This document shows positions 58,527-64,000 of a stretch of 64,000 nucleotides of DNA, one piece after another. Origin of the DNA: Lysobacter sp. (GTDB taxonomy: Bacteria > Pseudomonadota > Gammaproteobacteria > Xanthomonadales > Xanthomonadaceae); assembly GCA_013141175.1 (NCBI GenBank), contig JABFRN010000001.1, positions 372,001-436,000 of the forward strand, read 5' to 3'. Position 1 is the stretch's first letter. Each line of letters starts with the position of its first letter. Position numbers and translations under genes: made by a program. Below the pieces are notes generated by a model that saw only the letters and a program-made list of their open reading frames with translations, did no database searches and was not told the DNA's origin.

Positions 58527-58994
58527 ATGCCCGTCACCACCCGCCGCGCCACCCTCGACGACCTTGGCGAACTCGTGCCGCTGTTTTCCGATTACCGCAG
58601 CTTCTACGCGCAGCGGCAGGATCCGGAAACCGCGCGCCGGTTCCTCTACGAACGCCTGAGCCGCAACGAATCCACGATCCTGCTCGCGCATTTCGACGGC
58701 CTTCACGAGGCGGCACCGGTCGGCTTCACCCAGCTGTATCCGATGTTCTCCTCGGTGAGCGCAGCGCGGGTGTTCGTGCTCAACGATCTGTTCGTGGCCG
58801 AACACGCACGTCGTCGTGGCGTCGCGCTGGCGCTGCTGTCGGCGGCGGCGGACTACGGTCAGGCCGAAGGCGCGATCCGGCTCGACCTGGAAACCATGCC
58901 CGACAACCACGCCGCGCAGGCGCTGTACCGCTCGCAGGGCTGGCGCCGGAACGACGAGACGCTGCGTTTCCAGCTGCCGTTGGCGGCGCGCTGA
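58527..58994 (+). CDS. GNAT-family N-acetyltransferase
   Basis: A 155-residue acetyltransferase. Motif A is visible as VLNDLFVAEHARRRGVALAL (pyrophosphate-binding loop RRRGVA), and motif B as LDLETMPDNHAAQALYRSQG. The N-terminal part is TTRRATLDDLGELVPLFSDY. The acceptor substrate is unknown. It stands alone between the REP cluster and moaB. Confidence 0.9.
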   Translation: MPVTTRRATLDDLGELVPLFSDYRSFYAQRQDPETARRFLYERLSRNESTILLAHFDGLHEAAPVGFTQLYPMFSSVSAARVFVLNDLFVAEHARRRGVALALLSAAADYGQAEGAIRLDLETMPDNHAAQALYRSQGWRRNDETLRFQLPLAAR

Positions 58995-59035
58995 CCGGCT
59001 CGCCGGGCGCGGGCGAAAGCGTTACCCTGCGGCCC

Positions 59036-59554
59036 ATGACCGCAGCCCACGATTTCATTCCCCTCTCGCTGTGCGTGCTGACCGTGTCCGACACGCGCAG
59101 CCTCGCCGACGACAGCTCCGGCGACCATCTCGCCACCGCATTGGCCGACGCCGGCCACCGTCTGCACGATCGCGCCCTGCTGCCCGACGACCGCTACAAG
59201 CTTCGGGCGCTGGTATCGCAGTGGATCGCCGACCCGGCGGTCGACGGCATCCTCGTCACCGGCGGAACCGGCTTCACCGGCCGCGATTCCACCCCGGAAG
59301 CGCTGCTGCCGCTGCTCGACAAGCAGATGCCGGGCTTCGGCGAACTGTTCCGCGCGCTGAGCTTCGAGGAGATCGGCACCTCGACGCTGCAGTCGCGCGC
59401 GTTCGCCGGCCTCGCCAACGGCACCTTCCTGTTCGCCCTCCCCGGCTCCACCTCGGCCTGCCGCACCGCCTGGGAGAAGATCGTGCGCGCCCAGCTCGAC
59501 GCGCGTACCAAGCCCTGCAATCTCGCCACGCTGCGCCCGCGGCTCAAGGAGTGA
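59036..59554 (+). CDS. moaB: Molybdenum cofactor biosynthesis protein B
   Basis: MoaB/MogA-family proteins adenylylate molybdopterin. The 172-residue product has [40 protein letters not shown] and [18 protein letters not shown], as in MoaB. The stop overlaps the next start (TGATG), linking it to a small regulator and ppk2. Confidence 0.93.
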   Translation: MTAAHDFIPLSLCVLTVSDTRSLADDSSGDHLATALADAGHRLHDRALLPDDRYKLRALVSQWIADPAVDGILVTGGTGFTGRDSTPEALLPLLDKQMPGFGELFRALSFEEIGTSTLQSRAFAGLANGTFLFALPGSTSACRTAWEKIVRAQLDARTKPCNLATLRPRLKE

Positions 59555-59958
59555 TGAACATGTCCATCGGCACCACTTTGCGATTGCTCACCAAGGCCAC
59601 CGGCCTGACCGTGACCGACCTCGCCACCGCCATCCCGCGCGCGGGCGTCAACACCGTCAGCGCATGGCTGAAGGACGAGAAGCTGCCCGGCCGCGACCAG
59701 ATCGACGCGCTCGCCCGCACCTTCGGCGTGCCGGCAGGCGCGCTGCTGTCGGAACTCGCCAGCACCTTCGATCCCGCGCGCACCAAGGGCGAACACGAAC
59801 TGCTGGCCTCGTATCGCGCGCTCAACAGCAAGCAGCAAGGCGCGCTGCTGGAAGTCGCCCGCAGCATGGCCGCTGGCGTGCCCGATGATGAAGAAGCACC
59901 CGCTCGTCCTTCGCGCAAACGCGCATCCGCGAAACGCAGCCGCAAGGTGAGCGCATGA
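59554..59958 (+). CDS. XRE-type helix-turn-helix protein
   Basis: A 134-residue protein with a lambda-repressor-like helix-turn-helix at about 17-66 ([37 protein letters not shown]) and a basic Ala/Arg/Lys tail ([16 protein letters not shown]). An ATG two codons later could also be the start. It overlaps moaB by one base and ppk2 by four, so it is probably co-translated with them. Its target is unknown. Confidence 0.8.
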   Translation: MNMSIGTTLRLLTKATGLTVTDLATAIPRAGVNTVSAWLKDEKLPGRDQIDALARTFGVPAGALLSELASTFDPARTKGEHELLASYRALNSKQQGALLEVARSMAAGVPDDEEAPARPSRKRASAKRSRKVSA

Positions 59959-60731
59959 GCAAGCTCAAGCGCAAGGAATACGAGGAACTGCTGGAGCCGA
60001 TGCAGCGTGAGCTCGCACAGATGGCGCGCTGGGCAGCGCACAGCGGGCAACGCATCCTCGTCATCATCGAAGGCCGCGACACCGCCGGCAAAGGCGGCGT
60101 GATCGATGCGATCAGCGCGCACATCAACCCGCGCCAGAGTCGCATCGTCGCCCTGCCCAAGCCGAACGACCGCGAACGCACCCAGTGGTATTTCCAGCGC
60201 TACATGCCGCATCTGCCCGCCGCTGGCGAACTCGTGCTGTTCGACCGCAGCTGGTACAACCGCGCCGGCGTCGAGAAGGTCATGGGCTTCGCCGACGACA
60301 AACAGGTGAAGGCCTTCCTCAAGCAGGCGCCGATCTTCGAACAGATGCTGGTCGACGACGGCATCCTGCTGTTCAAGTACTGGTTGTGCTGCGACCAGGA
60401 AGAACAGGAAAAGCGTTTCGCCGAACGCCGCGAAGACCCGCTCAAGGGCTGGAAGCTGTCGCCGATCGATCTGGAAGCCCGCACGAAATACGGCGAGTAC
60501 ACCAAAGCGCGCGAGGCGATGCTCAAGGCCACGCATACCAAACATGCGCCGTGGACGCTGGTGGATTTCAACGACCAGAAAATCGGCAGACTGACCTTGA
60601 TCCGCGACCTACTGGATCGTTTGCCGGATACCGAAACCAAGACCGAACCGCTTGAGTTTCTGCCGCTGGAAGGGAAGCTGCAGAAGGAAAAGTATTCGGT
60701 GGTGGAGCCGTTGGATGCCTTCGAGACGTAG
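59955..60731 (+). CDS. ppk2: Polyphosphate kinase 2
   Basis: PPK2 transfers phosphate between polyphosphate and nucleoside diphosphates. The 258-residue class I-type protein has the Walker A loop [37 protein letters not shown], Walker [18 protein letters not shown] and the [20 protein letters not shown] helix. It overlaps the HTH gene by four bases (ATGA). Confidence 0.95.
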   Translation: MSKLKRKEYEELLEPMQRELAQMARWAAHSGQRILVIIEGRDTAGKGGVIDAISAHINPRQSRIVALPKPNDRERTQWYFQRYMPHLPAAGELVLFDRSWYNRAGVEKVMGFADDKQVKAFLKQAPIFEQMLVDDGILLFKYWLCCDQEEQEKRFAERREDPLKGWKLSPIDLEARTKYGEYTKAREAMLKATHTKHAPWTLVDFNDQKIGRLTLIRDLLDRLPDTETKTEPLEFLPLEGKLQKEKYSVVEPLDAFET

Positions 60732-60745
60732 CCCCCAAGGTCTTT

Positions 60746-60768
60746 GTAGGGCGGGCCTTGCACCCGCC
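60746..60768. repeat. Single GTAGGGCGGGCC-type palindrome
   Basis: GTAGGGCGGGCCTTGCACCC plus GCC folds on itself (GGCGGG... / ...CCCGCC type) and resembles the pair between rpsL and rpsG. It lies 14 bases after ppk2, before the A+T-richer segment. The gap to 60906 shows nothing else. Confidence 0.75.
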
Positions 60769-60906
60769 GATCGGCGAACAACGACTTCCTCACCGAGAGT
60801 GTCGTAAATGTCGATAGTGTGGCTGATGCGAAGCCGATTGTCTTATTCGATAGGCGGATACAAGATCCACCTTACGGGTTGATCTTTGAGGCTCTGTTAT
60901 TTTCAT

Positions 60907-63663
60907 CTATGGCTTGAATGAAAGTTCGTGCTGGGGATGCTCCCAAGACTCCTCGTTCTTGAACAAGACCAAGTGTTCTCTGCTCCACAGCAATTCTTGC
61001 TTCGGAATTGGCTGATTGATGGCGGAGAGCACCCTTACACCGAAAATATTGGAAGCGCTCGTGCCCTTGGCTTTCTCAAAGACTGATCCCTCCCTTTCTT
61101 GGTAAGCATCGCCCTCGCTCACACTTCTGGTTCTTTTTTGCGAGCTGGTTTTCCTTCTTTCCAGATAGGGGTCGATCTCGAAAGTGAAATCCGTCTTTTG
61201 GATCAACGCATGCCGCAAGGGCTCGGATCGCTTGTCGTCAAGCCGGTAACTTTCTTCACCTCCCCCTTGCATCAAGAAGGTCGTATGTGTGCTGATCACC
61301 GTAACTGCGCGCGCGCGCAAAGCAGCGAAAAATTGCGCCCAGAACAATGTGTATGCCTCGATCTCAGGGAATTGTAGATATATATTGTGCAGTCCATCGA
61401 TCACCACACAACTGTAGGGCACTCCTTGAAGCTCTGCAGCATCGAGCTCCCATTCGACCCTGTTGAACAATTGATCGGCACGATAATTCCCGGGATACAA
61501 GTGAACGACTTTGATTTCCGGGCGTAGTTGGTGTTTCTTTATTCCATATTCTCGCCACCTGACTTCAAGCAACTTACTCAGTACGTTCCGATAATATCCA
61601 CTCGGATAAAGAAACGAAATCACAAGGATTCTTTCTGGCCGATCAATACGGCGCCCAACATGGGTAAACAAGTCGCCACTTCGCAAACGCGACGGTTTGC
61701 CTGTTAGTTCAAACGAAGGCGATATTGCGATTTTGAGGGCAAGCGCAGCTTTTCCACCCGAACCCTCTCCGTTTAGGAAAATATTCGCGCCACTGAACAG
61801 GATCGGGGCATCCTCCTGCTGCTCGAACCCGCGATTCTGTTCGAAAGTGCTATACCTAGAGACGTAGATCTGCTCGTAGGAATACCGCGAAAGAGCAATC
61901 CCCATGGACGTTTTGCCAGCCCTCATGTCTGGAAGCGGCGTTTTCCACAACGCCTTGTGATCGAGCTGATAATTGATTTGCGGGGAGAAGCGGACCCCTT
62001 TGACGCCGGAAATCTGCAAACCATGAGCGCCGGCCGCGCATAGTTGGTGCCTAGCCTTCGAAATCGTGATCATCCTGTCGGGCTTACGCCCATATACGTC
62101 AACATTTTCAAGGCTCAACCTAATGGCCACATCTACCAGATAATCGAGCGCGGGCTGACCTTCCCAGTCCTCACCCGTCGTAATGATGACCAACGCCTTG
62201 GATTTTCGATACAGCGCGATTGCGCTACGCATCGCTTGGGCGAGCGGATGTTTTTCGTTATAGTCACTCGCCGACATAATCAAGTCGTGCACGCCATCAA
62301 GGACGATGATGGCGCGGCAGGTTTTGGGAATTCCATCGAGATCGATACCAGCGCTTTCATGCTGAGAAGCGAGCGCTTTGGTGATCGTTTCGAACGTCTC
62401 ACTGACAGCATCCATATATCGATGACGGCCCTTTTTCTGGTCCTCGTCATCATCCAAGCGCTGTAGGTATAACCAATCCTCGCTTGGCGAGAAAGACAAT
62501 TGCCGGATCTCGCTGGTGAGCAGCATCTTGGCTTTTTCCCTGAGATCGCGCTCGCCTTCTTCCGCTGTGATGAAGAGGGTCTTGACCCCGAAAGGCGCCA
62601 GCAAAGCGCCGAGCGAAAGCGCGACCGTGGTCTTACCCGTACCCGGGCCACCATGCAGAGCGACCACCAGACCACCCTCAGCAGAAAACTTTAGACCACC
62701 GCGGAACAGTGTATCGGCGCCGCGTATTGGGATTGGGAGGCCCCATAAAGCATTGACGATTTCGCCGAGTTCGGGCAATCGCTCCAATGCGGGAGGTAAC
62801 GAGAAGCGATAAGGATCACCATTTCCTAAAGTCAGACCGTCACCGGCCTGCGACGGTACGCATGCGTTTGAAAGGAAGGACTCGGCGTCCGTGCGATTGT
62901 CGAAAGCCTGCCATAGCAGCCCTTGTGCCGACAGGAAGTGATTCAGCACGTCTTCGGCAGCGGAACGCGCCGCGAACGAACGCAACTGGACCGCATCGGA
63001 TACACCGCGCACACGCAACGCCGCCTGGATATTGAAATGCGCACGTTCAATATCGGAAACCTCGAAAGATTGCCAATCGCCTTCGTGCGATGACGAATTG
63101 TTCGGAACGACACCGAAGGTCTCGAAAAGAAAATTCCTCAATGTTAGTAAGGCGTACGCCCGCGACCCCGGCATCTCCGGTATGGTCAGAAAATTGAAGG
63201 CCACACTCAAAGGCGAACGAATGCAGAACTCCGGCGCAGGCTTCTTCTCAACCGATGCGTCCCACATGCGGCCAAGGGCAGCTATATCGTCGAAAAGCGC
63301 CAATGAATGCTTGACGAGCTGAGAAATGCGTGTCGGCTTGTCTTGAACCCATTCAATAGGCTCCAGCGGCAATGCGCCTCGGTCATTCATCGCTTGGCGG
63401 ATATCTTCAGGCAGCGCTTGTAGATCGTAAAGCGCATCCGTACGCAGAGAGTGCGCGTCGTCCAATGTCTTGAACAAGTGGCTATTGATACCATCGGGAT
63501 AGACGGCGCACAACCAACTAAAATGACGATTGATTAGCGCATCCAATAGCAAAGCATCCGACACACCACCCGACACCGTACGTATGACTTCAGCCTGTGC
63601 TCGCATCACAGACTGCACGAGTGGACTGAAGACTTCGCCGTAGGGAGTGGGTGAACCATCCAT
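60907..63663 (-). CDS. Large protein with two KaiC/RecA-like ATPase domains
   Basis: About 918 residues; ATG at 63663 chosen because AAGG lies 9 bases upstream, with ATG 63669 and TTG 63672 also possible. Residues 1-300 form a helical region of unknown fold. The first KaiC-like domain (about 305-560) has Walker A GGPGTGKTT (338-346), a KaiC-type glutamate pair TAEEGERDLREKAKML (Glu368, Glu369) and Walker B AIIVLDG (Asp456). The second domain (about 610-840) has a weakened P-loop GEGSGGKAA and Walker B VVIDG (Asp756). The region is more A+T-rich than its neighbours. The gene upstream ends 13 bases before it, suggesting an operon. Function unknown; a conflict or defence role is only an inference. 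Confidence 0.8.
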   Translation of the reverse strand: MDGSPTPYGEVFSPLVQSVMRAQAEVIRTVSGGVSDALLLDALINRHFSWLCAVYPDGINSHLFKTLDDAHSLRTDALYDLQALPEDIRQAMNDRGALPLEPIEWVQDKPTRISQLVKHSLALFDDIAALGRMWDASVEKKPAPEFCIRSPLSVAFNFLTIPEMPGSRAYALLTLRNFLFETFGVVPNNSSSHEGDWQSFEVSDIERAHFNIQAALRVRGVSDAVQLRSFAARSAAEDVLNHFLSAQGLLWQAFDNRTDAESFLSNACVPSQAGDGLTLGNGDPYRFSLPPALERLPELGEIVNALWGLPIPIRGADTLFRGGLKFSAEGGLVVALHGGPGTGKTTVALSLGALLAPFGVKTLFITAEEGERDLREKAKMLLTSEIRQLSFSPSEDWLYLQRLDDDEDQKKGRHRYMDAVSETFETITKALASQHESAGIDLDGIPKTCRAIIVLDGVHDLIMSASDYNEKHPLAQAMRSAIALYRKSKALVIITTGEDWEGQPALDYLVDVAIRLSLENVDVYGRKPDRMITISKARHQLCAAGAHGLQISGVKGVRFSPQINYQLDHKALWKTPLPDMRAGKTSMGIALSRYSYEQIYVSRYSTFEQNRGFEQQEDAPILFSGANIFLNGEGSGGKAALALKIAISPSFELTGKPSRLRSGDLFTHVGRRIDRPERILVISFLYPSGYYRNVLSKLLEVRWREYGIKKHQLRPEIKVVHLYPGNYRADQLFNRVEWELDAAELQGVPYSCVVIDGLHNIYLQFPEIEAYTLFWAQFFAALRARAVTVISTHTTFLMQGGGEESYRLDDKRSEPLRHALIQKTDFTFEIDPYLERRKTSSQKRTRSVSEGDAYQEREGSVFEKAKGTSASNIFGVRVLSAINQPIPKQELLWSREHLVLFKNEESWEHPQHELSFKP

Positions 63664-63685
63664 GGTCATCAACCTTAATCTGAAA

Positions 63686-64000
63686 TTATGCGGTCAGCTT
63701 CGTTCTACGAGTATCGGAGACAGATATAGGCCGAATCACTGGATCGTAGTTTCTTGAAGACTGAGCAATTTGCAGGCCGTAACTCACTTGACCCCGCCGG
63801 GCAGAAACATTCACCATCATTGGCCCAAGTGTATGGGAATTGTGCTCAGCGACGTTACTTGTGGTCGCAAGCATGAATCCACGCTCGGCAAGGAAAGTTT
63901 CTGCGGGAACTACCATGTAAATCGTTTCATTTGCTGCCGCTACGAAACCAGCCAACCGACCCGAATCAGTCATGACGGGAGCACCGATGCATTTTTTGAT
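63686..64000 (-). CDS. Partial gene, C-terminal part of a possible trypsin-fold peptidase
   Basis: The frame is open at the right edge: 104 visible residues starting IKKCIGAPVMTDSGRLAGFV, continuing AANETIYMVVPAETFLAERG and ending SDTRRTKLTA. The G-x-P-V...G-x-L-x-G-F pattern followed by VVPAETFL resembles the last strands of chymotrypsin-fold peptidases (GxSGxPV...GxVxG...). The usual serine position would be Ile here, so it may be inactive or a different fold. The true start is outside the window; an internal ATG at 63973 is not taken as the start. It lies 22 bases before the KaiC-like gene. Confidence 0.5.
   Translation of the reverse strand: MKKCIGAPVMTDSGRLAGFVAAANETIYMVVPAETFLAERGFMLATTSNVAEHNSHTLGPMMVNVSARRGQVSYGLQIAQSSRNYDPVIRPISVSDTRRTKLTA

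Overview
The window looks like a chromosomal segment of a GC-rich gammaproteobacterium of the Xanthomonadales (Lysobacteraceae/Rhodanobacteraceae type). The evidence is the gene order (tRNA-Tyr, tRNA-Gly, tRNA-Thr, tuf, tRNA-Trp, secE, nusG, rplKAJL, rpoBC, rpsLG, fusA, tuf, S10-spc-alpha ribosomal clusters), the hemA-prfA / lolB-ispE-tRNA-Gln-prs-rplY-pth-ychF neighbourhood, REP-type palindromes of the kind common in this order, and FecI/FecR/TonB receptor modules. No species can be named from the sequence alone.

Layout. 1-6.5 kb: accessory and housekeeping genes: an edge-truncated membrane protein, a DUF4259 protein, lgt, a secreted S41 peptidase, a secreted protein of unknown function, a class II DAHP synthase and dsbB. 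6.6-40.8 kb: one long block of information-processing genes, all on the minus strand. Read in the direction of transcription it runs tRNA-Tyr/Gly/Thr, tuf copy 2, tRNA-Trp, secE-nusG, rplK-rplA, rplJ-rplL, rpoB-rpoC, rpsL-rpsG-fusA-tuf copy 1, the S10 operon (rpsJ to rpsQ), the spc operon (rplN to secY) and the alpha operon (rpsM to rplQ). Minus-strand terminators after rpoC, tuf copy 1, secY and rplQ cut this block into transcription units, and rpmJ is absent from its usual place after secY.

40.9-47.9 kb: an accessory module. A secreted protein fuses a cyanophycinase-like S51 peptidase to an Ntn-type isoaspartyl peptidase. It is divergent from an ECF sigma factor, a FecR-like anti-sigma factor and a TonB-dependent receptor with an N-terminal STN signalling domain. 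A reasonable reading is surface-sensed, regulated scavenging of an isoaspartyl polymer or peptide such as cyanophycin. 48.0-55.1 kb: ychF, pth, rplY, prs, tRNA-Gln, ispE, lolB and a TPR protein on the minus strand, divergent from hemA-prfA (55.2-57.6 kb). 57.7-58.5 kb: a REP-associated tyrosine transposase (RAYT) with four REP palindromes. 58.5-60.7 kb: a GNAT acetyltransferase, then an overlapping moaB - XRE regulator - ppk2 group.

60.9-64.0 kb: a more A+T-rich, probably acquired segment. It encodes a large protein with two RecA/KaiC-type P-loop domains, preceded by an edge-truncated gene whose product ends like a chymotrypsin-fold peptidase. This pair and the cyanophycinase fusion module are the best candidates for undescribed biology.
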